Assembly (NCBI GenBank): GCA_900765525.1
Contig: CAAFRY010000003.1
Span: forward strand, 1 to 15,851
Direction: 5' to 3'
Length of the DNA stretch: 15,851 bases
Source: an uncultured Blautia sp.
GTDB taxonomy: Bacteria; Bacillota; Clostridia; Lachnospirales; Lachnospiraceae
The translations under genes and the position numbers were made by a program. A model generated the notes under the pieces. That model worked only from the letters and a program-made list of their open reading frames with translations. It was not told the origin of the DNA and did not search any database. Of this stretch, positions 1 to 8,176 are shown in pieces (position 1 is the stretch's first letter; every line of letters begins with the position of its first letter).

Positions 1-1263
1 CAGGAGATTTCCTGCATGGAAGCTGTACGAGTATTTCCTGAGATACAAAGGCAGGAGGTAAAGGGATTTGGAGGGGCTTTTACAGAGAGTGCCGCTTATT
101 GCTATAGAAATCTTCAAAAGGAAGCAAGAGAAGAATTTTTGGAGGCATATTTTGGAGAGAAGGGACTTCGCTACAATATAGGTAGAACCCATATCAACAG
201 CTGTGACTTTTCCCTGGGAAATTATACGGCAGATGATGACGAAGAGGATACGGAATTTCAAAAGTTTTCTTTGAACAGAGAGGAGGAGTATATTTTTCCT
301 CTTATCCGGGAAGCTCAGGAGAAAAAACAGAAAAAAATTCCGCTGCTGTTGTCCCCTTGGAGTCCTCCGGCCTATATGAAAACCAATGGGGACATGAATC
401 ATGGGGGATTTTTAAAGGAAAGTTATTACGAGACATGGGCTAGATACCTGGTTAAATACGTGCAGGAAATTCGAGAAAAAGGATTTGAAACACCATGGAT
501 GTCTGTACAGAATGAACCGGACGCAGTGCAGACCTGGGATTCCTGCAGATATACTCCTGTACAGGAAGGGACTTTCGCAGGAAAATTTCTGGGACCTGAG
601 CTTGAGAGACAGGGCCTGAAGGATATAGATATTTTTATCTGGGACCATAACAAGGAATGTGCTTATGACAGGGTTATCCAGGTGTTGGAGCAGGAAAATG
701 CAGATAAATATGTGAAAGGTGTGGGAGTCCACTGGTACACAGGAGACCATTTTGAAAATGTGAAGCTGATAAAAGAAGCTTTCCCGGAAAAGGAAGTGTT
801 TTTCACAGAAGGATGTGTGGAGTACAGCCGTTTTGAACGGGAAAACGAAGTGTACAAGGCTGAGATGTATGCCCATGACATGGCTGGGAACTTCCGAAAC
901 GGTATTTCTGCATTTTTAGACTGGAATCTTCTTCTGGATGCAGAGGGAGGTCCGAATCATGTAGGAAATTACTGTGACGCTCCTATTCTGTGCAAAGAAG
1001 GTTTCCAAGGAATCGAAAAGCATTTGAGCTACTATTATATTGGCCATTTCAGCCGGTATGTGAAACAGGGAGCAAGGGTTATCCCGGTATCCTCCTATTG
1101 TATGGAAGCTGAAGGGGCGGCTTTTGTGAACCTTGATGGAGAGAAGGTACTGGTACTTCTGAACCGTCAGAATCAAGTACTGAGAGTAAACGCAGGGGAA
1201 AAGGGAGAGGGTGTTCATCTTGAACTGCAGCCCCACAGTATTTCTACTGTAATATGGAAATAA
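1..1263 (+). CDS. Glycoside hydrolase family 30 (glucosylceramidase-like), 5' end probably cut by window edge
   Basis: A retaining beta-glycosidase of GH30 that probably acts in the cytoplasm on beta-linked glucosides or short oligosaccharides. Numbering is from the ATG at 16. The family signature GFGGAFTES is at residues 17-25, the acid/base glutamate sits in SVQNEP (E167), the nucleophile in FFTEG (E265), and LSPWSPPAYMK is at 112-122. The C-terminal beta-sandwich ends in the usual HSIST motif. No signal peptide is visible. The frame is open to base 1 (five codons before the ATG). Relatives usually carry some 30 extra residues before the GFGGAF motif, so the true start probably lies outside the window. 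An AGGAG at 2-6 nevertheless makes the ATG at 16 a possible start (415 residues). The ABC importer follows after 142 bases, which suggests it processes an imported sugar. The exact substrate (glucosyl, xylosyl or fucosyl) cannot be told. Confidence 0.88.
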   Translation, partial: QEISCMEAVRVFPEIQRQEVKGFGGAFTESAAYCYRNLQKEAREEFLEAYFGEKGLRYNIGRTHINSCDFSLGNYTADDDEEDTEFQKFSLNREEEYIFPLIREAQEKKQKKIPLLLSPWSPPAYMKTNGDMNHGGFLKESYYETWARYLVKYVQEIREKGFETPWMSVQNEPDAVQTWDSCRYTPVQEGTFAGKFLGPELERQGLKDIDIFIWDHNKECAYDRVIQVLEQENADKYVKGVGVHWYTGDHFENVKLIKEAFPEKEVFFTEGCVEYSRFERENEVYKAEMYAHDMAGNFRNGISAFLDWNLLLDAEGGPNHVGNYCDAPILCKEGFQGIEKHLSYYYIGHFSRYVKQGARVIPVSSYCMEAEGAAFVNLDGEKVLVLLNRQNQVLRVNAGEKGEGVHLELQPHSISTVIWK

Positions 1264-1293
1264 AAATTTGACACCTAAAAAAAATTTGGAACA

Positions 1294-1322
1294 TTTTTTC
1301 TATGTCCGAAGGAACCTATAAT
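1294..1322 (+). promoter_or_regulatory. Probable promoter of the ABC importer operon (perfect -10, poor -35)
   Basis: TATAAT at 1317-1322 is a perfect -10. The position 17 bases upstream holds only a T-run (1294-1299), so the -35 is poor. This is typical of a promoter that needs an activator, such as the YesN-type regulator encoded downstream. The start of transcription would fall near 1329, giving a leader of about 77 bases. I see no convincing terminator between the GH30 gene and this promoter, so read-through from GH30 is also likely. Confidence 0.45.
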
Positions 1323-1405
1323 AAGAATCATCAAATAACACCGGGACAGTACAGGATAGATGCTTTGTCCTAGGTGGAAAGCGAAAAAAGGAGGTACCAA
1401 AGGGT

Positions 1406-2806
1406 ATGAAAAGAAGATTATTTGCTTTGGCGCTGGCAGGTATTATGACATTTTCTATGGCAGCGTGCGGAGGTGGAAGCAGCTCATCAGGAAGTGGAAG
1501 CGCTTCATCCGATGGAGGAGCAGCAGAGGAAGAGGTTGACACAGCAGTGGCAGGAAACAAAGATGCGGAAAACAAGATGGTAATCTGGACACTGGCAGAT
1601 GATTTAAAGCAGTTTGCAGAGCGTTATTGTGAGGAAAATCCGAATACACAGATTGAAACAGTAGTTATTGCCCCTGCAGATTATCTGACTAAAATTCAGT
1701 CCGCTATGAGAGGAAAGGCAAAGGAACCGGATATCATTGTCGCAGAGCCTCAGATGCTGGACACTATGTATGAGGCTGGATACCTGGAAGACTTGGACCA
1801 AGACCCCTATAATGCCCAGCAGTATGCGGAGAATATGGTGGACTATGTATGGCAGGCAGGTCAGGATGCCGACGGAGTACAGAGAGCGATTTCTTATCAG
1901 ATTACACCGGCAGCCATTTACTACAGAAGAGACATTGCCCAGGAAGTCTTTGGAACCGATGACCCGGAGCAGATGGGGCAGTACTTCAAAGACTATGATA
2001 CAATCCTCCAAACAGGAGAAACTCTGAAAAATGCAGGATATAAAATCTTTGCCTCTGACGGAGAAATGGGATATTTTTCAGGAGACTCCGCTTGGGTAGC
2101 AGATGGAAAGCTGAATGTAGATGAAGACAGACAGGCTTATATGGATTTGTGCATTGACTTATATCAGAATGATATGACAGCCTATGTGGATACTTGGTCT
2201 ACGACCTGGTATCAGGGAATGGCTGGTGAAATTCCAGTGATTGACTCTTCCACAAGCGTGTGGGATGAAGAGCAGATGGAAGAAGCAGCTCAGAGCGGAG
2301 AAACTACGGAAGTATTTGCATATGGACTTCCAAGCTGGGGAGTTCTTACTATGAGAGACCATGTAGGAGAATTGTCTGGCAAATGGGGTGTTTGTTCCGG
2401 TCCTTCCTATGGATTCAGCGGCGGCACCTTCCTGGGAATTAACGCTCTGAGTGAGAAAAAAGACCTGGCATGGGATTTCATTCAGTTTGCGACAACAAAT
2501 GAAGAAACCCTTGACTGGTGGATTGAAACTTCTCAGGGAGACGTAGTTTCCTGGCTGCCGACCATTGAGAAGCATAAAGATGATACCAATGAAGTTTATG
2601 GCGGAGAAAAACTATATGAATTTTTCCTGAAACAGGCAGAAGGTATTGATTATTCCAAGGTGACAAAATATGATAAGGCAATCGGAGATGCATGGAATGC
2701 TGCCATTACCTCTATTAAAACTGGACAAATGGAAAAAGAAGACGCAATCAATAATTTCTATGATACCGTTCAGTCTACCTATCCGGAAATTGAGATTGAC
2801 AGATAA
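1406..2806 (+). CDS. Lipoprotein sugar-binding protein of a CUT1 ABC importer
   Basis: The extracellular solute-binding protein (SBP family 1) that would deliver a sugar or oligosaccharide to the two permeases encoded next. The N-terminus is a lipoprotein signal: positive MKRR, a hydrophobic stretch, then the lipobox MAAC with the lipidated cysteine at residue 21, followed by a Gly/Ser-rich linker. The mature protein shows the MalE-like fold pattern: VIWTLADDL strand, then TKIQSAMRGKAKEPDII, then a C-terminal helix near AINNFYDTV. The length of 466 residues is normal. The start is fixed by AAAGGAGGT at 1387-1395, ten bases before the ATG. The ligand cannot be read from sequence. The neighbouring GH30 hints at a beta-linked oligosaccharide, while the sialic acid genes 8 kb downstream are a separate unit. 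It is not obviously a sialic acid SBP. Confidence 0.92.
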   Translation: MKRRLFALALAGIMTFSMAACGGGSSSSGSGSASSDGGAAEEEVDTAVAGNKDAENKMVIWTLADDLKQFAERYCEENPNTQIETVVIAPADYLTKIQSAMRGKAKEPDIIVAEPQMLDTMYEAGYLEDLDQDPYNAQQYAENMVDYVWQAGQDADGVQRAISYQITPAAIYYRRDIAQEVFGTDDPEQMGQYFKDYDTILQTGETLKNAGYKIFASDGEMGYFSGDSAWVADGKLNVDEDRQAYMDLCIDLYQNDMTAYVDTWSTTWYQGMAGEIPVIDSSTSVWDEEQMEEAAQSGETTEVFAYGLPSWGVLTMRDHVGELSGKWGVCSGPSYGFSGGTFLGINALSEKKDLAWDFIQFATTNEETLDWWIETSQGDVVSWLPTIEKHKDDTNEVYGGEKLYEFFLKQAEGIDYSKVTKYDKAIGDAWNAAITSIKTGQMEKEDAINNFYDTVQSTYPEIEIDR

Positions 2807-2821
2807 GGCATAATACAGAGA

Positions 2822-2878
2822 CCGTCGTAGGAAAAAAATTTGCTGCACGTTCTTCCTGGCTGTGACAGATACAGACGG
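2822..2878 (+). other. Possible intercistronic RNA stem-loop between SBP and permease genes
   Basis: The 128-base gap between the SBP and the first permease holds nested inverted repeats: CCGTC (2822-2826) with GACGG (2874-2878), and inside them AGGAA (2829-2833) with TTCCT (2853-2857). There is no T-run after it, so it is not a terminator. Structures in this position often protect the SBP transcript so that it outnumbers the permeases. The repeats are short, so this is tentative. Confidence 0.25.
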
Positions 2879-2934
2879 AATCATGCAGATGGTTTATACG
2901 GCGGTTTCCTATTATGGGGGAAAGGAGAATTTTT

Positions 2935-3861
2935 ATGGCATCTCAAAAAGCAGTGAAAAGCAAAAAAAGAGATATAAATAAAATGGGCTATTTGTTTGTC
3001 GCCCCGTTTGTCATTGTTTTTTTGATTTTTAATATGTACCCTGTACTTCGTACCTTATATCTAAGTTTTACAGATTATCAGGGGTTCGGAGAACCGGTTT
3101 TCGTAGGACTTTCCAACTACCAGAGAGTACTGACGGATAAATTTTTCTGGAGAGATTTATGGAATACGGTGAAAATTTGGGGTGTGAACATCGTGCTACA
3201 ACTGGGACTGGCATTTCTTCTCACTATTGTTTTCAGCGATATTAAATATAAAGTAAGAGGATTAAGTATTTTCAGAGCGTTGTTCTACCTGCCAAACCTG
3301 ATTGCGGCTACCTCCGTAGCTTTCCTTTTCAAAACTCTTCTGGATTGGAAATACGGAACTATCAATCAGATGCTTGCAGGTTCGGGAATGGTGGACAGTC
3401 CCATTAACTGGCTGGGCTCCACTGCAACAGCACCTTATGTAATCTCCGTTATAGGCGCATGGATGTGGTTTGGCAATTCCTTTATCATGCTCATGGCTGG
3501 TGTACAGGGGATTTCCAAGGACTATTTTGAAGCAGCAGCCATTGACGGGGCAGGAAGATGGAAGGTGTTCGCTAAGATTACCCTTCCATTGCTGAAACCG
3601 ATTTTGCTGTATGTGGGAATTACTTCTCTGATTGGAGGGCTTCAGATGTTTGACCTTCCTTTCCTGATGTGCGGAGGAACCATTGGAAATCCATCAGGAA
3701 GTACCCAGACAGTTGTTATGTACCTGTATAAGTTCGGCTTTGAGACCAATCAGGTAGGATTCGCCTCAGCCATTGCTTACAGCCTCTTTGTCATTATCCT
3801 AGTGGTATCTGTCATCCAGTTTAAGGTAATGTATGGAAAAAGTAAGGAAGAAAGGAGATAA
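2935..3861 (+). CDS. ABC sugar importer permease, MalF/UgpA type
   Basis: One of the two membrane-spanning subunits of the CUT1 importer, with about six transmembrane helices (the first at about residues 17-37, GYLFVAPFVIVFLIFNMYP). The canonical cytoplasmic EAA loop, EAAAIDGAGRWKVFAKITLP, begins at E199 and docks the ATPase. The start is chosen at 2935 because AAAGGAG (2921-2927) lies seven bases before it. The in-frame ATG at 2914 would put that ribosome binding site inside the gene. The product is 308 residues. The second permease follows after five bases. No ATPase gene is nearby, as is usual for Firmicute CUT1 importers that share an MsmK/MsiK-type ATPase encoded elsewhere. Confidence 0.95.
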   Translation: MASQKAVKSKKRDINKMGYLFVAPFVIVFLIFNMYPVLRTLYLSFTDYQGFGEPVFVGLSNYQRVLTDKFFWRDLWNTVKIWGVNIVLQLGLAFLLTIVFSDIKYKVRGLSIFRALFYLPNLIAATSVAFLFKTLLDWKYGTINQMLAGSGMVDSPINWLGSTATAPYVISVIGAWMWFGNSFIMLMAGVQGISKDYFEAAAIDGAGRWKVFAKITLPLLKPILLYVGITSLIGGLQMFDLPFLMCGGTIGNPSGSTQTVVMYLYKFGFETNQVGFASAIAYSLFVIILVVSVIQFKVMYGKSKEERR

Positions 3862-3866
3862 AAGAA

Positions 3867-4694
3867 ATGGCATTTAGAATAAAAAAGACTGTGTTATACG
3901 CTGCGCTTATCGCACTTGCCGTTCTCTGTCTGCTGCCTTTCCTGCTTATGATGGTGAACGCAACCCGCACAGGAAGTGAGATAGTAACATCCTTCACACT
4001 GATTCCCGGAAAAGCTCTGGCAGAGAACTGGAGAATTGTATCTGGCTATTTTAATCTTTTTCAGGGAATGGCAAACAGTTTGATGGTGGCAATACCTGTT
4101 ACACTTCTTACAGGTTATTTTTCTGCTCTTACAGCCTATGCTCTGGTGGTTTATAATTTCAAGGGAAATAAAATTATCAGTGTGGTCATTGTGGTGTTTA
4201 TGATGATTCCCAGTCAGTTAAGCCTTCTGGGATTCTATGATTTGATTACTATGCTGAACATGGTGGATTCTTATATTCCTCTTATTGTTCCAGCTATTGC
4301 GGCTCCTGGTACGGTATTCTTTTTAAGACAGTATTGTGAGTCTTCTCTTCAGCCTGCGCTTTTGGAGGCTGCCCGTATTGATGGAGCCGGAGAAATCAAG
4401 ATTTTCCACACTATTGTGCTGCCCCTGATGTCACCGGGAATTGCAACAATGTCTATCGGGACTTTTATCGGAAGCTGGAACAACTACCTGCTGCCGTTAA
4501 TCTTACTCAATAGTCCAGATAAATTTACCCTTCCGGTTATGGTTGCTTCGCTGAATTCTTCAACGGACATCACTGCAAATCAGGGAGCTATTTATCTGGC
4601 GGTAGCAATTTCTGTAATACCAATTCTGATAGCATTTGCATTTTGCTCAAAATATATTATCGGCAGTATTTCTGCTGGCGGTGTAAAGGAATGA
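3867..4694 (+). CDS. ABC sugar importer permease, MalG/UgpE type
   Basis: The partner permease of the CUT1 importer, 275 residues, with about six transmembrane helices (first at about residues 9-29). Its EAA loop, EAARIDGAGEIKIFHTIVLP, begins at E167. Its ribosome binding site AAAGGAG (3851-3857) lies within the last codons of the preceding gene, which implies coupled translation and equal amounts of both permeases. The importer operon seems to end functionally here, because a separate promoter begins just after the stop codon. I see no hairpin with a T-run behind it, so the transcript may continue into the sensor genes. Confidence 0.95.
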   Translation: MAFRIKKTVLYAALIALAVLCLLPFLLMMVNATRTGSEIVTSFTLIPGKALAENWRIVSGYFNLFQGMANSLMVAIPVTLLTGYFSALTAYALVVYNFKGNKIISVVIVVFMMIPSQLSLLGFYDLITMLNMVDSYIPLIVPAIAAPGTVFFLRQYCESSLQPALLEAARIDGAGEIKIFHTIVLPLMSPGIATMSIGTFIGSWNNYLLPLILLNSPDKFTLPVMVASLNSSTDITANQGAIYLAVAISVIPILIAFAFCSKYIIGSISAGGVKE

Positions 4695-4697
4695 GGT

Positions 4698-4726
4698 AGG
4701 ACAGGACCGACAATTCATGGTATAAT
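4698..4726 (+). promoter_or_regulatory. Promoter of the anchored SBP / histidine kinase / response regulator unit
   Basis: AGGACA (4698-4703; four of six matches to TTGACA), a 17-base spacer, then TATAAT (4721-4726) preceded by TGG, giving an extended -10 (TG-N-TATAAT). Transcription would begin near 4733. The first in-frame ATG (4725) overlaps the -10 itself and so would not be in this transcript. Confidence 0.6.
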
Positions 4727-4748
4727 GGATTGTCGGTTATTGTCGTTG
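4706..4748 (+). promoter_or_regulatory. Operator-like repeat cluster across the -10 and start region
   Basis: A perfect 9-base inverted repeat, ACCGACAAT (4706-4714) and ATTGTCGGT (4729-4737), brackets the -10 hexamer. A third copy, ATTGTCGTT (4739-4747), follows ten bases after the second as a direct repeat, i.e. one helical turn on. Tandem half-sites of this kind fit an AraC-type dimer, and the position over the -10 suggests repression or autoregulation. Alternatively the inverted repeat could form an RNA hairpin in read-through transcripts. No protein can be assigned from sequence. Confidence 0.45.
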
Positions 4749-4778
4749 AAAAACAGCAGGATGACGGGGGAGAGAAGA

Positions 4779-6386
4779 TTGAAAAAAAGAAAAATTATTT
4801 TGTCTGTTTCCATTGTGACGGTTTTTGTGCTCTTGATTTATATCACAGATATGGTACGAAACTGGGAAAACTTTGAAAATAATACTGAAGGAGAAGAGAC
4901 GAAAGAGACCGTTTCCCTGGAATGGTATATCAATTATTCCTGGTTCGACACTACATGGGGCGAGAGCATGGTATCAAGGGAAATCACTAAGATAACAGGA
5001 GTGGATATTGATTTTGTTATTCCGAAAGGAAATGAGGCAGATAAAATCAGCTCCATGATTGAGATGGACACCCTTCCCGATTTGGTGACAGTAGGCTGGT
5101 GGGGTACAGAGGGCAGGGAGATGATTGCGGGGAATCAGGTTTTTGCTATAAATGAGCTGGCGGAAGAATATGACAGCGCATTTTTCCAGGTGGCAGACGA
5201 AGATACTGTGAAATGGTATACTTCCAAAGATGGAAATCTTTACGGATATCCCAATTATTCTTATACCTATAAAGACTTCCTGGAAAATACAAAGGTTCCT
5301 TCCAATCAGAATTTTCTAGTGAGAAAAGATATCTATGAAGCTATAGGAAGCCCAGATATGACTACCCCAGAGGGATTTTCGCAGGCAGTAAAAAAAGCGG
5401 CCCAGATGTTCCCTGAGGTGGACGGCGAGCCATTAATTCCTATAGGAGCAGATGAATTTACAGACAGAGGAAACAATTCCTTTGATGGTTATCTCCAGAA
5501 TTTTCTGGCAGTGCCCTATGAGGAGGATGGAAAATACTATGACAGATATACAGACGAGGAATATGTCCGATGGCTGAAGGTTTTCCGGCAGTTGGGAGAA
5601 GAGGGATATCTGTCTGATGATATTTTCATAGACAAACGTTCCCAGCTAGAGGAAAAAATCAGGAAGGGCAGGTATTTTTGCCTTTTGTATCAGAGCAGCG
5701 ATATAGAAGACCAGGAAAAGGTTATTTATAGTGAGAATCCGGAAAGAATCTATATTGCCGTAGACGGACCGAAAAATTCCAGGGGAGATGACCCTGCCCT
5801 TCCGGTAGCTGGTATGAATGGATGGACAGTGACATATATTTCCAAAAATTGTAAAAATCCGGAAAAAGCTCTGGAGCTTATGACATATATGCTCAGTGAG
5901 GAAGGGCAGAAGATGGTCTATTATGGTGTGGAGGGCGCCATGTATGAAGTGAAGGATGGAAAGATAGAGACAAAACCTGAGGTCAAGGAGCTTATGAATA
6001 CAGACAGAGAGAAGTATAACCAGATTTATGGAGGGGCAGATGCCTATTGGATGCTCAAGGACAGTGTGGCAGATGCTACATGGAAGGATAATAATTTTTC
6101 CTGTATTTCGGAAATGGAGGAGTGGACATATCCTTATACAGTCTATACTGGACAGTATGATATGAACTTTGAGGATGATACCAGGAGCATGGCGATTTAT
6201 AACAGACTTCTGAGAATATGGTCAGACACTCTTCCCAGACTTCTTATGGCAGAGAGTGAAGAAGCATTTGACCTTATTCTCCAGGAGTATATCCGGGAAA
6301 GAGAAGCAAACGGATATGAGGAATTCTGCCAGGTTGCAACAGAAATTTTTCAAAAAAATAAAGAGAGAATTGGAATAGAAGAGTGA
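4779..6386 (+). CDS. Membrane-anchored extracellular solute-binding protein (LplA/YtcQ-like), probable sensor partner
   Basis: An SBP-type protein (family 1 like) of 535 residues if started at TTG 4779. GGGGGAG (4766-4772) lies six bases before that codon, and the product then begins MKKRKIIL followed by a hydrophobic helix at about residues 5-22. ATG 4761 has its AGG directly adjacent and ATG 4725 lies in the -10, so both are less likely. There is no lipobox cysteine, so it should stay tethered by an uncleaved or signal-type helix. The body has typical SBP features: SLEWYINYSW strand, DTLPDLVTVG, LVRKDIYEAIG, AGMNGWTVTYISKN, EKALELMTYMLSEEGQ. It overlaps the histidine kinase by four bases, whereas the ABC importer already has its own SBP. 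This favours a role as co-receptor for the kinase, but a second binding protein for the importer is possible. Confidence 0.82.
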   Translation: MKKRKIILSVSIVTVFVLLIYITDMVRNWENFENNTEGEETKETVSLEWYINYSWFDTTWGESMVSREITKITGVDIDFVIPKGNEADKISSMIEMDTLPDLVTVGWWGTEGREMIAGNQVFAINELAEEYDSAFFQVADEDTVKWYTSKDGNLYGYPNYSYTYKDFLENTKVPSNQNFLVRKDIYEAIGSPDMTTPEGFSQAVKKAAQMFPEVDGEPLIPIGADEFTDRGNNSFDGYLQNFLAVPYEEDGKYYDRYTDEEYVRWLKVFRQLGEEGYLSDDIFIDKRSQLEEKIRKGRYFCLLYQSSDIEDQEKVIYSENPERIYIAVDGPKNSRGDDPALPVAGMNGWTVTYISKNCKNPEKALELMTYMLSEEGQKMVYYGVEGAMYEVKDGKIETKPEVKELMNTDREKYNQIYGGADAYWMLKDSVADATWKDNNFSCISEMEEWTYPYTVYTGQYDMNFEDDTRSMAIYNRLLRIWSDTLPRLLMAESEEAFDLILQEYIREREANGYEEFCQVATEIFQKNKERIGIEE

Positions 6387-8167
6387 AAAAGATGAAAGAG
6401 CGTTTTGAAGGGCTGAAACTGAATAGAAAATTTACTATCACTATGCTGGTTCTTCTGGCAGTACCTCTGCTGGTGTTCATTAGTGCCTTTTTCCAGTATA
6501 CCCGGAAAAACATGATGGATGAGATGATAGCAGAGGCAAAAATTAATGTATCAGAGGACTACAGCGATATCAAAAACATGGTAGAAATCTGTACCATGTC
6601 CTCCCAGGTAATCTACAGTGACCAGCAGCTTCAGGAAATCCTTACAAAACTGAATCACCAGGAGCAAATCTCCTCAGAGCAGTATTTAGATTTTGACAGG
6701 GAACATATAGCTCTTCTGGAAAGCTTTATCAATAGCAATCCCTATCTTTATCAGATAAGAGTCTATGCCAACAGCAATTCCTTTCCGGAGATGATGCCTG
6801 TGCTGTATCATGAGGACCGTCTGGAAAAGGCTCCCTGGAAGGAAAATTATGTATCCGGGACCTGGCAGATGAACTACCGGGATTTTTTGGAGAATAAAGG
6901 GACAGATAAAAGTCTTATGGCGCTTACCAGTGAAATTACAGATTATCTGGGGGAGAAGGTAGGAGTTCTGGAAGTTGCGGTGACTATGGAGGATATGTTT
7001 CCTAGAATTTATGCTTCTGACGATAAAAATTGGGCATGCTTTGTGGATGAACAAGGAACGATTTACTCTGGAGGAGACAGGAAACGCTCAATCTGGGAAG
7101 CACAGAAAAAAGAGATTGTAGAAGCAGCAGAAGTGTCCGGGGAAAACTCTTATGTACATACAAAGCTAGAAGGAAAGGAAGTGCTGATTGTTTCCCAGCC
7201 TATGAAGGAATTATCAGGGACTTATATTTATCTGGTGAATGCAGAGGAACAAATGAGGAGTATTTCCCACCAGCAGGGGAAAATTCTGGGAATTTTGTTT
7301 CTATTGTTTGTCCTTCTGGTATTGATTGTGGATGAGTCAGTGTCCTTTCTGTTAAAAAGATTTTATGAGATTCTGGATGTGGTGCGTAATATCAAAAAAG
7401 GTAATATGGAGGAAAGAATCCCTGTAAGAGGAAAAGACGAAATGGGAGAGATGGGACTTCAGATAAATCATATGCTGGACAGGATTCAAGCGCTTATGCA
7501 GGAAAATCTGGACAGAGAAATTCTTATTAAGAACACAGAAATTAAAGCTCTCCAAAACCAGATAAATGCTCATTTTATATATAATGTTCTGGAATGCATC
7601 AAAATGATGGCAGAGATAGATGAAAAATTTGAGATTTCTGATGCTGTAACATCTCTGGGAGAACTTCTTCGGTATAATATGAAGTGGGTATCCGGAAACG
7701 TAACTGTCAGGGAAGAGATTGCTTATATAAAAAATTATATACAACTTATGAATCTCAGATATGACTTTACCATTATTCTTTCTATAAAAATTTCTGAAGA
7801 TATATATGAACAGAAAATTCCCAAGATGTCCCTTCAGCCTATTGTGGAAAATGCCATTTGCCATGGGATTGTGGAACTAGGCGAAGATGCTACGATTTAT
7901 ATCAAAGCCCTCTATAAAGGAGAGGATTTTGAAATTTCTATTACGGACTCAGGGATGGGAATGAATGAGAGACAGATGGAAAAGCTGGAGAGGAGAGTCA
8001 GAGGAGAGATTGAAACCAGCGGAGGCTCTGGAAATGGTATTGGCTTGAAAAACGTGCAGGACAGAATCCAGATACAGTTCGGAAAGAAGTACGGGCTGAC
8101 CTTTCATTCTAAAGAAGGGTGTTTTACTAAGGTCAGTGTACTGCTGCCCTATGAGAAGAAAGAGTGA
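6383..8167 (+). CDS. Sensor histidine kinase, YesM type (His_kinase PF06580)
   Basis: Membrane sensor kinase of 594 residues. Transmembrane helices lie at about 19-40 and 300-318, flanking a large extracellular domain (about 41-297). A HAMP linker follows at about 325-375. The phosphoacceptor is H397 in NQINAHFIYNVLE, where the family usually has QINPHFLYN; alanine replaces the proline. The ATPase domain has its N box (QPIVENAICHG, about 484-494), G1 (DSGMGM, about 521) and G2 (GSGNGIGLKN, about 546-555), so it looks active. The start is GTG 6383, which overlaps the previous stop in a GTGA arrangement; ATG 6392 is the alternative. The response regulator follows after nine bases. It probably senses an extracellular sugar, directly or through the anchored SBP. 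Confidence 0.93.
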   Translation: MKKMKERFEGLKLNRKFTITMLVLLAVPLLVFISAFFQYTRKNMMDEMIAEAKINVSEDYSDIKNMVEICTMSSQVIYSDQQLQEILTKLNHQEQISSEQYLDFDREHIALLESFINSNPYLYQIRVYANSNSFPEMMPVLYHEDRLEKAPWKENYVSGTWQMNYRDFLENKGTDKSLMALTSEITDYLGEKVGVLEVAVTMEDMFPRIYASDDKNWACFVDEQGTIYSGGDRKRSIWEAQKKEIVEAAEVSGENSYVHTKLEGKEVLIVSQPMKELSGTYIYLVNAEEQMRSISHQQGKILGILFLLFVLLVLIVDESVSFLLKRFYEILDVVRNIKKGNMEERIPVRGKDEMGEMGLQINHMLDRIQALMQENLDREILIKNTEIKALQNQINAHFIYNVLECIKMMAEIDEKFEISDAVTSLGELLRYNMKWVSGNVTVREEIAYIKNYIQLMNLRYDFTIILSIKISEDIYEQKIPKMSLQPIVENAICHGIVELGEDATIYIKALYKGEDFEISITDSGMGMNERQMEKLERRVRGEIETSGGSGNGIGLKNVQDRIQIQFGKKYGLTFHSKEGCFTKVSVLLPYEKKE

Positions 8168-8176
8168 GGAAGCCTT

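Noticed and set aside
412..876. Open frame of 154 codons on the - strand inside the GH30 gene
   Set aside because: It lies wholly within a clear GH30 coding region, has no ribosome binding site I can see and no recognisable motif. It is a frame shadow.
1268..1273. TTGACA as a -35 for the importer operon
   Set aside because: The bases 16-18 downstream do not resemble a -10; the good TATAAT is 43 bases away.
1339..1348. CACCGGGACA shared by the importer leader and the nagA promoter (10858-10867)
   Set aside because: Among about 1 kb of spacer, one shared 10-mer is expected by chance, and the two copies lie in unlike positions.
1373..1390. CcpA (cre) site near TGGAAAGCG upstream of the importer SBP
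   Set aside because: The spacing is one base off the cre consensus and there is no matching second half.
2807..4694. Missing ABC ATPase as a sign of deletion
   Set aside because: CUT1 importers of Firmicutes commonly share one ATPase encoded elsewhere, and the permease EAA loops are intact.
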